Assembly (NCBI RefSeq): GCF_004361735.1
Contig: NZ_SNVV01000026.1
Location: 1 to 64,000, forward strand
DNA from: Azoarcus indigens
GTDB taxonomy: Bacteria; Pseudomonadota; Gammaproteobacteria; Burkholderiales; Rhodocyclaceae
Length of the DNA: 64,000 nt
Direction of reading: 5' to 3'
This document shows positions 35,052-44,876 of this stretch, piece after piece. Under the pieces are notes generated by a model, which had not been told where the DNA came from, did not search any database, and saw only the letters and a program-made list of their open reading frames with translations. Made by a program: the position numbers and the translations under genes. Every line of letters starts with the position of its first letter. Positions within the stretch are counted from its first letter, which is position 1.

Positions 35052-37103
35052 ATGACCCCTCCGCAACGACAGCCCCTCGCGGCCAGCCTGTGCCTCGCGT
35101 TCGCCACAGGCGCACTCCTTTCCCCCGCCCACGCACAAACCGCAGTCGAGACGCCCGCCCCGACCCTGCCGCCTGTCGTGGTGACGGCCACCAAGCAGAA
35201 CCGGCCTGCGTTCGAGACACCGGCCAGCGTCAGCGTGGTCGATGGTCATGCCCTCGAAAGCGGAGGCATGCAGTACCTGGACGACGTGGCGCAGCAGTTG
35301 CCCAATGTGTACTTCTCCGATTTCTCGGGCGGGCCGGGCACCATCGTGATCCGCGGCATGGGCCACGGCGACGAGGAATCGGACGTCGCCAGCGTGGGGG
35401 TGCAGATCGACGGCGTCTCGCTGCCGCTGACCAGCCTCGCCAGCAACCTGTTCGACCTGGACCATGTGGAGGTGCTGCGCGGCCCGCAGAGCCTGCTGCA
35501 CGGGCAGGGCTACATCGGCGGCCTGGTGGCGCTGCGCAGCCGCGACCCCGGCCTCACCTTCGGCGGCACGGCGCAGATCGACGCCGGCAGCTACGGCCAT
35601 CGGCGTGTGGGCCTGGGCGTGGATCTGCCCCTGTCCGATCGCACCGCGGTGCGCCTCACGCTGGGACGCGACCAGGGCGACGGCTACATCGACAACCGCA
35701 CCCTCGGGCGCAGCGACACCACCGGCTGGGGCAGCAATTTCGCGCGGCTGAAGCTCCTGCACCGCGACGAGGCCGGCGGCGAACTGCGCCTGGCGCTGCA
35801 CCACCTCAACCGCAAGGGCGACAACGACCTGTTCCTGCGCTCTGGCCATGTCGATGACCGCGAGTCGGTGGAGAGCGAGGCCGGAACCAACGACATCGAC
35901 TACACCGTCCTCAGCGCCGAATACACCCGGCCACTGGATGCCGACACCCGCATGACGGTGGCGGCCGGCAGCAGCCGCACCCAGTGGAGCTACTGGCTGC
36001 CCAGCTCCGTGTTCGGCGCCACCAACGGCTACGACATGGACCTCAAGAGCCACCATGCGGAGGCCCGCCTCCAGCGCACGGCCACGGCATCGAGCCCCTG
36101 GGACTGGATGGCCGGCTTCTACCTGGCCCGCACCGACATGGATCGCCCCTACCTGTACGACTACGCGCCGTATTTCCGCAGCGCCACGCAGTCACAGGTG
36201 GACGGCACCACGGTGGCCGCTTTCGGCGAAGCCGGCTGGCATTTCGCGCCGCAATGGCGTCTGGCGGCCGGTCTGCGCCTGACCCGCGACCGCCGCGAAC
36301 TGGAATGGAGCAGCAACCAGAACGGCGCCGTCCAGAGCTTGCACCGCGACGTCAGCAACACCGTCTGGCTGCCCCAGCTGACGCTGGAGTACCGGCCGGA
36401 CGAGCGGCAGTTCGCCTGGGCCAAGGTCTCGCGCGGCTACAAGGCGGCGGGTTTCAACATCTACGCCACCAGCCCGGTGGCCGCCGGCGATCCGTATGAA
36501 CCGGAGTACGTGAACTACGCCGAACTCGGCTACCGCATCCGCGGCGCGGAAAACCTCTGGAGCGTGGAAGCCACCGCCTTCCATGCGCAGCTGCGTGACC
36601 AGCAAGTGGTCGTTCAGGGCCAGGGCGGCGTCACCCTGACCGACAACGCCGGCCGTTCGCACAGCCAGGGCATCGAGCTCAGCGGCACGCTGCGGCCGGT
36701 GCGCACGCTGCAACTGGGCGGCCAGATCGGCTATGTGAGGGCGGTCTACGACGAATACACCCGCGGCACCACCGACTATGCCGGCCAGCAGTTCTCGGCC
36801 ACGCCGCGCAGCACGGTCGGCGCGACGATGACCTGGCGCCCGACTGCCGACTGGGAAATGGCCGTGGCCGTGCGGCACATCGGCCGGGTGTACCTGCAGA
36901 CGAATCACCAGGCCGACGATCCCTACACCCTGGCGGATGCACACCTGAGCTGGTACGCCAGGGGCTGGACGGCCACGGTGTACGGCAAGAACCTGGGCGA
37001 CGCGAAGTACCTGACCCGCGCCATCAGCGACGGGGCAGGCGGCGTCCTGGCCGTGCGGGGCGCGCCGCGCACCTTCGGCGTGAGCCTCGCGTATGACTTC
37101 TGA
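35052..37103 (+). CDS. TonB-dependent siderophore receptor (FyuA-like)
   Basis: Outer-membrane gated porin for ferric siderophore uptake. The 683-residue protein has a signal peptide (cleavage after AHAQ near 29), a TonB box-like segment (PPVVVTATKQ), a plug domain (about 45-165, with VEVLRGPQSLLHGQGYIGG) and a 22-strand barrel ending in the aromatic of LAYDF. It lacks the extra N-terminal STN signalling domain, so control is through AraC rather than FecIR. Its size and the genes behind it (MFS plus two fused ABC proteins) match the yersiniabactin uptake system FyuA-YbtX-YbtPQ; the ligand itself cannot be named. Confidence 0.92.
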   Translation: MTPPQRQPLAASLCLAFATGALLSPAHAQTAVETPAPTLPPVVVTATKQNRPAFETPASVSVVDGHALESGGMQYLDDVAQQLPNVYFSDFSGGPGTIVIRGMGHGDEESDVASVGVQIDGVSLPLTSLASNLFDLDHVEVLRGPQSLLHGQGYIGGLVALRSRDPGLTFGGTAQIDAGSYGHRRVGLGVDLPLSDRTAVRLTLGRDQGDGYIDNRTLGRSDTTGWGSNFARLKLLHRDEAGGELRLALHHLNRKGDNDLFLRSGHVDDRESVESEAGTNDIDYTVLSAEYTRPLDADTRMTVAAGSSRTQWSYWLPSSVFGATNGYDMDLKSHHAEARLQRTATASSPWDWMAGFYLARTDMDRPYLYDYAPYFRSATQSQVDGTTVAAFGEAGWHFAPQWRLAAGLRLTRDRRELEWSSNQNGAVQSLHRDVSNTVWLPQLTLEYRPDERQFAWAKVSRGYKAAGFNIYATSPVAAGDPYEPEYVNYAELGYRIRGAENLWSVEATAFHAQLRDQQVVVQGQGGVTLTDNAGRSHSQGIELSGTLRPVRTLQLGGQIGYVRAVYDEYTRGTTDYAGQQFSATPRSTVGATMTWRPTADWEMAVAVRHIGRVYLQTNHQADDPYTLADAHLSWYARGWTATVYGKNLGDAKYLTRAISDGAGGVLAVRGAPRTFGVSLAYDF

Positions 37104-38343
37104 TCTCCGCCTGCACGCCAGCGAATACCGCGCCCTGGCCCTGATGTACGCCGCCCAGGGCCTGCCCTCGGGCCTGGCCTTCTACGCCCTGGGCGCGCTG
37201 ATCCGCCAGGGCGGCCATGGCGTGGAAGATGTGGGCCTGATCGGCCTGGCCTTCCTGCCCTGGGCGCTGAAGTTCCTCTGGGCCGCGCCCATCGACAACG
37301 CCTGCGCGCGCTGGGGCCACGGCCGCGTGGTCGGCATGATGCAGGCCCTCATCGTGCTGGCCACGCTGGCGCTGATTCCCTTTCCGCCCGGCCCGCAACT
37401 GCATGCGGCGCTGGCCGGCGTGCTGCTGCTGAACACCTTGTCCGCCACCCAGGACATTGCCACCAACGCCTACGCGGTGACGCGCCTGCAGGGCCGTGCG
37501 GCCGGCCCCGCCAACGCCATCCAGGTGGCGGCCTTCATCACCGGCATGCTGATGGGCGGCGGCGGGCTGTTGATGGTGATCGGGCACATCGGCTGGGCCG
37601 CTGGCATGGCGGGCCTGGCCGCGCTGCTGGCTGTGCTGTACCTGCCCCTGATGCTCGACCGCCGCTGGCTGGCCGCGCCGGCAGCGTCCGCAGGCTCTCC
37701 CGTCGTGTCACCCGCGGAAGCGCCGGCCACGCCTGCCCGCCTGCGCGACCTGCGCCGCCATGCCGACCTCGGCTGGGCGCTGTTGCTCGCGCTGGTGTTC
37801 AAGTTCTCCAGCACGGCGGTGGAAACCTTGGTCCAGCCCTGGCTGGTGGATCGGCCCCTGGATCTCGCGCAGATCGGCAGCCTGCAGACCGTGCGCCTGA
37901 TCGCCACCGCCCTCGGCGGCGTCGTGCTCGGCATCCCGCTGGTGCGCCGGCTGGGCAACCGGCGCGCGGTGCTGGCCAGCGGCGGGCTGGCGACCTTGCT
38001 GCTGGGTACTGCCTGGGGGCTGGATGCGGCCGGCGTCAGCGAGATGCACTGGCTCGCGCTGGCCTTCGGCATTGAAGCGATGGCGGCCGGCGCGCTGTAC
38101 GTGGCGATCTGGGCGCTGTTCATGAACTGGGCTTCGCCCGAACGTCCGGGCACCGACTACACCGCCATGCAGTGCTGCGAGAGCCTGGCCAACGCCGTGG
38201 CGGCCGGCGCGATCGGCGGGCTCGGCGCACGCTGGGACTATGGAACGGCCTTCGCGGCGGCCTGGGGCGCCGGTGTAGTGGTGCTGGCGCTGATGGCGCT
38301 GGCCGTGGCGCGGCTGCAGGTGACGCGGGAGGCTGCATCATGA
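37093..38343 (+). CDS. MFS transporter, YbtX-like
   Basis: A 416-residue, 12-helix major facilitator protein. It starts MTSDLRLHASEYRALALMYAAQGLPSG and overlaps the end of the receptor gene by 11 bases; its stop overlaps the next ATG (ATGA). The first half has FLPWALKFLWAAPIDN and the second half LVQPWLVDRPLDLAQIG, as in AmpG/YbtX-related carriers. YbtX is encoded with yersiniabactin transport genes, but its role is not settled. Here it may move the siderophore or its breakdown product across the inner membrane. Confidence 0.85.
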   Translation: MTSDLRLHASEYRALALMYAAQGLPSGLAFYALGALIRQGGHGVEDVGLIGLAFLPWALKFLWAAPIDNACARWGHGRVVGMMQALIVLATLALIPFPPGPQLHAALAGVLLLNTLSATQDIATNAYAVTRLQGRAAGPANAIQVAAFITGMLMGGGGLLMVIGHIGWAAGMAGLAALLAVLYLPLMLDRRWLAAPAASAGSPVVSPAEAPATPARLRDLRRHADLGWALLLALVFKFSSTAVETLVQPWLVDRPLDLAQIGSLQTVRLIATALGGVVLGIPLVRRLGNRRAVLASGGLATLLLGTAWGLDAAGVSEMHWLALAFGIEAMAAGALYVAIWALFMNWASPERPGTDYTAMQCCESLANAVAAGAIGGLGARWDYGTAFAAAWGAGVVVLALMALAVARLQVTREAAS

Positions 38344-40142
38344 AGACGGCATCTGCCGGACCGGCACTGGGCTTCGGTGCCCTGATGCGCATGGCGCCCG
38401 TTTCGTTGGCGGCGGCTGCCCTGCTGGCCACGGCCTCCGCGGCCTTGTCGCTGGCGCCGTTCTGGATGCTCTACCGCATCGCCCTGGAGCTGGCGGCCGC
38501 GCAGCCCGACGTGGCGCAGGTCCGCCATCTGGCCCTGCTGGCGCTCGCCCTGGTACTGGCACGCTGGCTGTTGATGGCCTTGTCGCACGGCTTCGCGCAC
38601 TGGGGCGCCTTCGCGGTGCTGTACCGGCTGCGGCTGGCGCTGGCGCAGCGGCTGCTGCGGGTGCCGATGGGCTTCTTCGCGCGCCAGGGCAGCGGCGTGC
38701 TGCGCAAGACGGTGATCGACGACACCCAGGCCATGGAAGGCTTCCTCGCCCACATGCTGCCCGACGCATCAGCGGCCGCCACCGTGCCGCTGGCGGCGCT
38801 GGCCCTGCTGTTCATGGCCGACTGGCGGCTGGCGCTGGCTTCGCTCGTGCCGCTGCCGGTGGCGCTGCTGTTCCAGATACGCATGCTGCGCGGCTCGGCG
38901 GCACGCATGCACGAGTGGCATGAGGTGCAGGGCCGCATCGCCGGGCGGATCGTCGAGTACCTGCGCGGCATGCCGGTGGTCAAGGTGTTCGGCCTGTCGG
39001 CCCGCGCCTTCGGCGACTTCGCCCAGGCCATCGAGGGCACCGTACACTGGGTCGAGCGCTACGCAAGCTCCTCGGCCGCCGGCTGGGCCGTGTTCGTCGG
39101 CCTGCTCACGGCCAACCTGGTGGTGGTGGCGCCGCTCGCCGCCTGGCTGCATGCGCGCGGCGAGGTCGATACCGCCACCGTGCTGCTGTTCCTGCTGGTG
39201 GCGCCGGCCGTGCTGCAGCCGCTGCTGCGGCTGACCTTCGCCTTCGGCGAGCAGGCGCGGCGGGCCGAGGCGCTGCTGCGCCTCAACACGGTGCTGCAGG
39301 CGCCGACGCTGGCCGAGACGCCAGCGGCCCCCAACCTGCCGGTACCCACCGAACCACACGGCATCGCCTTCGAGAACGTGGGCTTCAGCTACGAGGGTCG
39401 GGGCGAGTACGAGGCTCCAGCGCTGAACACCCTGGGCTTCGAAGCCCCGGCCGGCGGTGTGACGGCGCTGGTCGGCCCCTCGGGCTCCGGCAAGAGCACG
39501 ATCGCGCGCCTCGTCCCCCGCTTGTTCGACGTCAACACCGGCTGCGTGCGCGTAGCCGGCCATGACGTGCGCGACTGGCCGCCCGATGAACTGCTGTCCC
39601 GCATCGCCATCGTGTTCCAGGAAGTGATGCTGTTCCACGGCACGGTGCGCGATAACTTGCGCATCGCCCGACCCGACGCCGATGAGGCCGCGCTGCGCGC
39701 CGCCGCCCGTGCCGCCCGCGCGCTGGACTTCATCGAGCGCCTGCCGCAAGGCTGGGAAACGCCGCTGGGCGAGCGCGGCGCGCGCCTGTCCGGCGGCGAG
39801 CGCCAGCGCCTGTCCATCGCCCGCGCGCTGCTGAAAGACGCGCCCATCCTGCTGCTGGACGAAGCCACCGCCCATGCCGACGCCGAGAGCGAATGGCTGA
39901 TCCAGGAAGCGCTCGCCGAGGCCTGCCGGGGCCGCACGGTGCTGATGATCGCGCACCGGCTGCAGACCGTGGTCGATGCCGACCACATCGTGGTGCTGGA
40001 CGCCGGCCGCGTGGCCGGCCAGGGCCGGCACCACGCCTTGCTGGCGGATTGCCCGCTGTACCGCCGGCTGTGGGACGACCAGCAGCAGGCGGGCGACTGG
40101 CAGCTTGTCGATCGCCGCGCGTTGCCGGAGCAGCGGCCATGA
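38340..40142 (+). CDS. ABC transporter permease-ATPase, YbtP-like
   Basis: Half-transporter with a fused membrane domain (about 1-310, six helices) and nucleotide-binding domain (about 350-590). The Walker A is GPSGSGKST, the Q-loop lies in VFQEVMLF, the signature is LSGGERQR, the Walker B is ILLLDEAT and the switch histidine is in IAHRL. The aspartate after the Walker B (DEATAHAD) differs from the usual DEATSALD. The 600-residue length and pairing with a second such protein match YbtP/YbtQ and Rv1348/Rv1349 (IrtAB), exporter-fold proteins that import ferric siderophores. Both ends overlap neighbouring genes by four bases, showing one translationally coupled operon. Confidence 0.9.
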   Translation: MKTASAGPALGFGALMRMAPVSLAAAALLATASAALSLAPFWMLYRIALELAAAQPDVAQVRHLALLALALVLARWLLMALSHGFAHWGAFAVLYRLRLALAQRLLRVPMGFFARQGSGVLRKTVIDDTQAMEGFLAHMLPDASAAATVPLAALALLFMADWRLALASLVPLPVALLFQIRMLRGSAARMHEWHEVQGRIAGRIVEYLRGMPVVKVFGLSARAFGDFAQAIEGTVHWVERYASSSAAGWAVFVGLLTANLVVVAPLAAWLHARGEVDTATVLLFLLVAPAVLQPLLRLTFAFGEQARRAEALLRLNTVLQAPTLAETPAAPNLPVPTEPHGIAFENVGFSYEGRGEYEAPALNTLGFEAPAGGVTALVGPSGSGKSTIARLVPRLFDVNTGCVRVAGHDVRDWPPDELLSRIAIVFQEVMLFHGTVRDNLRIARPDADEAALRAAARAARALDFIERLPQGWETPLGERGARLSGGERQRLSIARALLKDAPILLLDEATAHADAESEWLIQEALAEACRGRTVLMIAHRLQTVVDADHIVVLDAGRVAGQGRHHALLADCPLYRRLWDDQQQAGDWQLVDRRALPEQRP

Positions 40143-41893
40143 TGCGCGACCTGATGCTGGCCGGCCGTGAAATGGCCGGCGGCCACACCGACCCGCGCTT
40201 GCGCACCGGGCTCCTCTGGGCCGCCGCCGAAGCGCTGTTCGCCGCGCTGCCCTACGGCCTGCTGTGGTGGCTGCTGTCCGCCCTGCTCGGCGGCCCGGTG
40301 CCGGCGGTGCAGACCGGCGCCGTCGCGGCCGGCCTGCTGCTCTGCCTCGGCTTGCGCATCGCCTGCGCCCGCCGCGCCATGCCGGCCACCTTCGCCGGCG
40401 CCTACGCCACCATGGGCCAGGCCCGGCTGCGCCTGGCCGACCACTTGCGCCAATTGCCGCTGGGCTGGTTCGCGCGCCAGCGCAGCGGTGCCATCGCCGG
40501 TGCGCTGGTGACCGACCTTCAAGTGGTGGAAGACATCTGGGCGCATTTCCTGGGCGTGTTCTTCGGCGGACTGCTGGTGCCGCTGCTGGTCACCGCCCTG
40601 CTCATCGCCGTGGACTGGCGCCTGGGCCTGCTGGTGGGCGCCACGCTGCCGCTGGCCTTCGGCGTGCTGGCGCTTTCGCAGCAGGTGCTGGGCAAGCTGG
40701 CCGTCAAAGTGCATGCAGCCAATGCGCAAGGCCAGGCCGAGGTGCTGGACTACGTGCAGGGCATCGCCGTCGTGCGCGCCTTCGGCGGGCGCAGCGGCGG
40801 GCTGGTGTTCGAGCGGCTGGCGCAGGCGCTGGCGGCGATGCGCCGCCGTGCGCTGGCCATCGAACTATGGCCGGTGCCGCTGATCGTGGCCTTCGGCTTC
40901 GCGGTGGAGGCCGGCTTCGCGCTGGCGCTGTGGGCCGGGGCGCAGCGCCTGGGCCGCGACCTGGACGGCGCCACGCTGCTGCTGTTCGCGGTGCTGGCGC
41001 TGCCGGTGTACCGCCAGCTCTTCGAGGTGGGCCTGGCCTTCCTGGAACTGCGCTATGCGCGCCAGGCGCTGCAGCGGCTGCGCGCCCTGCTGGCCGAGCC
41101 CTGCCTGCCGGAGCCGGCACGGTCGGCCGTGCCCGCCACCCATGACATCGAACTGGACGACGTGCATTTCAGCCACGTACCGGGCGAGCCGGTGCTGCGC
41201 GGCATCTCCTGCGCCCTGCCAGCCGGCAGCGTCACCGCCGTGGTGGGCCCCAGCGGCGCGGGCAAGAGCACGCTGGTGCACCTGATCGCCCGACTGTGGG
41301 ACGTGGAGCGCGGCGCCATCCGCATCGGCGGGCAGGATCTGCGCGCCATTGGCAGCGAGGCGCTGCACCGGCAGGTGGCCATGGTGTTCCAGGACGTGGT
41401 GCTGTTCTCCGGCTCGGTGCGGGACAACATTCGCCTGGGCCGGCCCGGGGCTACGCCGCAGGACGTGGAAGCCGCCGCCCGCCAGGCCGGCGCGCACGAC
41501 TTCATCGAACGGCTGCCGCTAGGCTACGACACGCCTGTCGGCGAGAACGGCGCGCGCCTGTCCGGCGGCGAGCGCCAGCGCATCAGCATCGCCCGTGCGC
41601 TGCTGCTGGACGCACCCATCCTGCTGCTGGACGAGGCCAGCGCCAGCGTCGATGCCTCGTCGGCGGCGCAGATCCAGCAGGCGCTGTCGGCGCTGGCCAG
41701 GGACCGCACGGTGGTGGTCATCGCGCACCGGCTGCGCACCGTGCGCGCGGCCGACCACATCCTGGTGCTGGACGAAGGCCGGCTGGCCGAACAAGGAAGG
41801 CACGAGGAACTGCTGGCGCGGAATGGCCTGTACGCCCGGCTGTGGGCATGCCAGGAGCGGGCAGCGCGTTGGGGCATCCGAGCGGCTCACTGA
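40139..41893 (+). CDS. ABC transporter permease-ATPase, YbtQ-like
   Basis: Second half-transporter, presumed partner of the preceding protein. The 584-residue protein has six membrane helices (to about 310) and an ATPase domain (Walker A GPSGAGKST, Q-loop VFQDVVLF, signature LSGGERQR, Walker B ILLLDEASASVD, switch IAHRL). Two adjacent ATGs overlap the upstream stop codon; the first is used here. A strong terminator lies 133 bases downstream. With receptor and MFS protein it would complete a path from the outer membrane to the cytoplasm. Confidence 0.9.
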   Translation: MMRDLMLAGREMAGGHTDPRLRTGLLWAAAEALFAALPYGLLWWLLSALLGGPVPAVQTGAVAAGLLLCLGLRIACARRAMPATFAGAYATMGQARLRLADHLRQLPLGWFARQRSGAIAGALVTDLQVVEDIWAHFLGVFFGGLLVPLLVTALLIAVDWRLGLLVGATLPLAFGVLALSQQVLGKLAVKVHAANAQGQAEVLDYVQGIAVVRAFGGRSGGLVFERLAQALAAMRRRALAIELWPVPLIVAFGFAVEAGFALALWAGAQRLGRDLDGATLLLFAVLALPVYRQLFEVGLAFLELRYARQALQRLRALLAEPCLPEPARSAVPATHDIELDDVHFSHVPGEPVLRGISCALPAGSVTAVVGPSGAGKSTLVHLIARLWDVERGAIRIGGQDLRAIGSEALHRQVAMVFQDVVLFSGSVRDNIRLGRPGATPQDVEAAARQAGAHDFIERLPLGYDTPVGENGARLSGGERQRISIARALLLDAPILLLDEASASVDASSAAQIQQALSALARDRTVVVIAHRLRTVRAADHILVLDEGRLAEQGRHEELLARNGLYARLWACQERAARWGIRAAH

Positions 41894-42025
41894 ATTGCGA
41901 CGTGGTTCGCGCCGGCAAGCCCGGGGCGGACAATTGGGACGGTCACAGGACCGAACCCCATCGATCGCTCGTTTCGTCGGCGCTTCCGGGGCCGCGGCGC
42001 TCCTGGCGCCCTGGCTGCGCAACAG

Positions 42026-42058
42026 AAGGGGAACGCACCGGCCGGTGCGCCCCCTTTT
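42026..42058. terminator. Rho-independent terminator between convergent operons
   Basis: AAGGGG and CCCCTT flank a CGCACC-GGCC-GGTGCG stem-loop, followed by TTTT on the plus strand. It closes the siderophore transport operon and, being nearly symmetrical, may also stop the convergent cdaR transcript. Confidence 0.82.
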
Positions 42059-42110
42059 CATCTCATCAGCAAGGCGAGCGGCGACACGGCCCGCCCTCAG
42101 CCCTCAGCCC

Positions 42111-43277
42111 TCAGCCCCCTTCATCCTCCAGCTGCAGTGCAACATAGAGCAGCAGCCTGTCGTCGGTATCCGCCAGGTCCAGGCCGGTGAGTTCGGCAAT
42201 CTTCTGCAGGCGGTAGTCCAGGGTGTTGCGATGGATGTGCAGGGCCCTGGCGGTGGAGAGCGGATGGTTGCCGTGGGCGAACCAGGCGGCCAGCGTCTTG
42301 CGCAGGCTGCCCGCCTTGCGGTCGAAGGCGCGCAGGCGCTGCAGCGGCAGGCGCAGCTGCTCCGCCTGCCAGCCGCTGTCCAGGCCGGAGAGCAGCACCG
42401 GCAGGCTGAGTTCGTAGTAGGAAAAGAGATGTTCCTCCGGCCGGCGCGAGCGGCCGACGCGGGCGGTGCGGCTGGCGGCCTGGTAGGAGGCGGCGGCGCC
42501 GTCCAGGCCGGGCAGCGCAATACCCATCGCCAGCACGGCCGGGCCATGCAGCACCGGGGCGACGATGCGCTCCAGCTCCTGCAGCCGGCGGCGGGCCAGG
42601 GCGGCGCTGTCGGCCTGCTGCGACTCCGGCACCTCGAAGGGCTCCAGCAACGCCAGCTCGCGCGGCGACAGCACCGCGCTCAGCAACTCGGGCCAACGGG
42701 CAGCAAGTTCGGCCTGCACCCGCTGCAGTTCCATCAGGGCCTGGTCCGGTGGCAGCGCGTCGTCGGCCAGCTCCAGCACGGTGACGGCGCGCGGGCGGCC
42801 GAGGTCTACGCCCAGCCGCGCCGCCCAGGCCTCTAGGCTGGCGGGCGGAATGCCGGTCTTCTTCACCAGCTGGAAGAGGAATTCCTCCCGGTAGCGCTTC
42901 TCGCGCTGCAGTTCCTGGATGAGCTGAGCCTGCTCCAGGATCATCTCCGCCGTCACCCGCACCAGCTCGGCGAACTGCCGCACCGCCCCGGGCTCGCCGG
43001 TGATGCCGACCACGCCGCAGATCTGGCCGCGCACCGACAGCGGCAGGTTGATGCCGGCGCGCGCGCCCGGCATGTTGGCCACCGTCGCCGCGTCTATCTC
43101 CACCGTGCCGCGCTTGGCCAGCGCGAGCTGGGCGCCGGGGTGCAGATCGCCGATGCGCGCTGCCTTGCCGCTGGCGAGGATGATGCCGCGGGCGTCCATC
43201 ACGTTCACATTGAAGGGGATGATTTTCATCGTCCGCTCGACGATTTGCTGCGCCAGCGCGGCGCCCAGGGTGCTCAT
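42111..43277 (-). CDS. cdaR: CdaR-type sugar-diacid/glycerate regulator
   Basis: Transcription factor of the CdaR/PucR family. The 388-residue protein has an N-terminal sugar-diacid recognition domain (about 5-140, MSTLGAALAQQIVERTMKII, PFNVNVMDARGIILASG), a GAF-like middle, and the C-terminal PucR-type helix-turn-helix (about 330-385, HPLSTARALHIHRNTLDYRLQKIAELTG). The ATG has GGAGGGAA upstream. It is divergent from a GudP-like transporter and a glycerate 2-kinase gene, so it probably activates them in response to glycerate or a sugar diacid. The enterobacterial CdaR controls garP, gudP and garK in the same manner. Confidence 0.9.
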   Translation of the reverse strand: MSTLGAALAQQIVERTMKIIPFNVNVMDARGIILASGKAARIGDLHPGAQLALAKRGTVEIDAATVANMPGARAGINLPLSVRGQICGVVGITGEPGAVRQFAELVRVTAEMILEQAQLIQELQREKRYREEFLFQLVKKTGIPPASLEAWAARLGVDLGRPRAVTVLELADDALPPDQALMELQRVQAELAARWPELLSAVLSPRELALLEPFEVPESQQADSAALARRRLQELERIVAPVLHGPAVLAMGIALPGLDGAAASYQAASRTARVGRSRRPEEHLFSYYELSLPVLLSGLDSGWQAEQLRLPLQRLRAFDRKAGSLRKTLAAWFAHGNHPLSTARALHIHRNTLDYRLQKIAELTGLDLADTDDRLLLYVALQLEDEGG

Positions 43278-43475
43278 CGTTCCCTCCTTCTTCTCTCTCG
43301 CGTCCGCCCGCGGCGCGGGCCCGCTGCATGCTTCACCAGGCGCGCAAAACAGTGCATTCATCCAGATTACCGGCTGAATCAGGCCACTATATTCATGCAT
43401 CCGCCCGATGAAGCGGCGGGATGGCGATCTTACGATGCCGCCGCGCCGACTCAAACCCGAATACAAGGAGACATC

Positions 43476-44804
43476 GTGTCGAATGCACAGCGCGCGGCAT
43501 CGTCCGTGAACGCCCCTGCCCACCCCGTTCTGGAAGGCGCCTACCGCAAGGTCACCTTGCACCTGATTCCCTTCATCTTCGTCTGCTACCTGTTCAACTA
43601 CCTGGACCGGGTGAACGTGGGCTTCGCCAAGCTGCAGATGCTGGACGCGCTGCAGTGGAGCGAGACGGTGTACGGCCTGGGCGCCGGCATCTTCTTCATC
43701 GGTTACGTGCTGAGCGGCGTGCCGGCCAACCTGCTGCTGCTGAAGCTGGGCGCGCGCAAGGTGCTGGGCACGCTGATGGTGGCCTGGGGCGCGGCCTCGG
43801 CGGCGCTGATGTTCGTGAAGACGCCGGAAGGCTTCTACACCCTGCGCTTCATCACCGGCGTGTTCGAGGCCGGCTTCTTCCCCGGCATCGTGCTGTACTT
43901 CACCGGCTGGTATCCCTCCTCCCGCCGCGGCCGCATCATGGGTCTCTTCATGTCGGCCATTCCCATCTCCGGCGTGCTGGGCAGCCCGCTGTCCGGCTGG
44001 ATGATGGAGTCCTTCGCCGGCCATGGCGGCCTCGCCGGCTGGCAGTGGATGTTCCTGCTGCAGGGCATTCCCACCGTGCTGCTGGGCTTGCTGGTGTACG
44101 TGCTGCTGAACGACGGCATCGCCAGCGCCAAGTGGCTGAGCGCCGACGAGAAGCGCCTGCTGACCGCCGAGCTGGAAGAAGACGAGCGCAAGCGCCGCGA
44201 GACGCCGGAAGCCACCGACTCCTTCGCCAGCGTGCTGCGCAACGGCCGGGTGTGGATGCTGGGCCTGGTGTATTTCTGCATCCAGATGGGCGTGTACGCG
44301 ATCAACTTCTGGCTGCCCACCATCGTCAAGTCGCTGGGCTACCAGAGCCCGGTCACCGTCGGCTGGATCAGCGCCATTCCCTACTTCTGCGCCAGCCTGT
44401 TCATGATCTGGGTGGGCCGCTCCGCCGATGCGCGCAAGGAGCGCCGCTGGCACCTGAGCGGGCCGCTGCTGATGGGCCTGTGCGGCCTGATGCTGGCCAC
44501 CCAGGCCGGCGGTAACCCGGTCATCGCCATCATTGGCCTCTCCCTCGCCACCATGGGCGCGCTCTCCGGCCTGCCGATGTTCTGGCCGCTGCCCACCGCC
44601 TTCCTCGGGGCGGCGGCCGCCGCCGGCGGCGTGGCGCTGATCAACTCGCTGGGCCAGATCGCCGGCTTCGTCAGCCCCTTCCTGGTCGGCTGGATCAAGG
44701 ACAACACCGGCAGCACCGACATCGCCCTCTACATCCTCTCCGCGGTGCTGCTGCTCGGCGCCGTGCTGGTCTTGCGCGTTCCGGCGAAGATCGTTAATCG
44801 TTGA
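43476..44804 (+). CDS. MFS anion:cation symporter (GudP/GarP-like)
   Basis: Twelve-helix uptake carrier of the ACS family, which takes up hexarates, hexonates, tartrate or phthalate. The 442-residue protein has the family start (LIPFIFVCYLFNYLDRVNVGFA) and later YFTGWYPSSRRGRIMGLFMSA, INFWLPTIV and LINSLGQIAGFVSP. The start is GTG at 43476 behind AAGGAG; the frame is open far upstream through the divergent gap, which is not coding. Next to glycerate kinase and CdaR, the likely substrate is glycerate, glucarate/galactarate or tartrate. Confidence 0.9.
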   Translation: MSNAQRAASSVNAPAHPVLEGAYRKVTLHLIPFIFVCYLFNYLDRVNVGFAKLQMLDALQWSETVYGLGAGIFFIGYVLSGVPANLLLLKLGARKVLGTLMVAWGAASAALMFVKTPEGFYTLRFITGVFEAGFFPGIVLYFTGWYPSSRRGRIMGLFMSAIPISGVLGSPLSGWMMESFAGHGGLAGWQWMFLLQGIPTVLLGLLVYVLLNDGIASAKWLSADEKRLLTAELEEDERKRRETPEATDSFASVLRNGRVWMLGLVYFCIQMGVYAINFWLPTIVKSLGYQSPVTVGWISAIPYFCASLFMIWVGRSADARKERRWHLSGPLLMGLCGLMLATQAGGNPVIAIIGLSLATMGALSGLPMFWPLPTAFLGAAAAAGGVALINSLGQIAGFVSPFLVGWIKDNTGSTDIALYILSAVLLLGAVLVLRVPAKIVNR

Positions 44805-44876
44805 TCCGCACGCGGTGCGTGGCGGGGCTCCAGCGCCCGCCGCCGCCGCGCTCCCGCCTCGCCGGAGATTTCCGCC

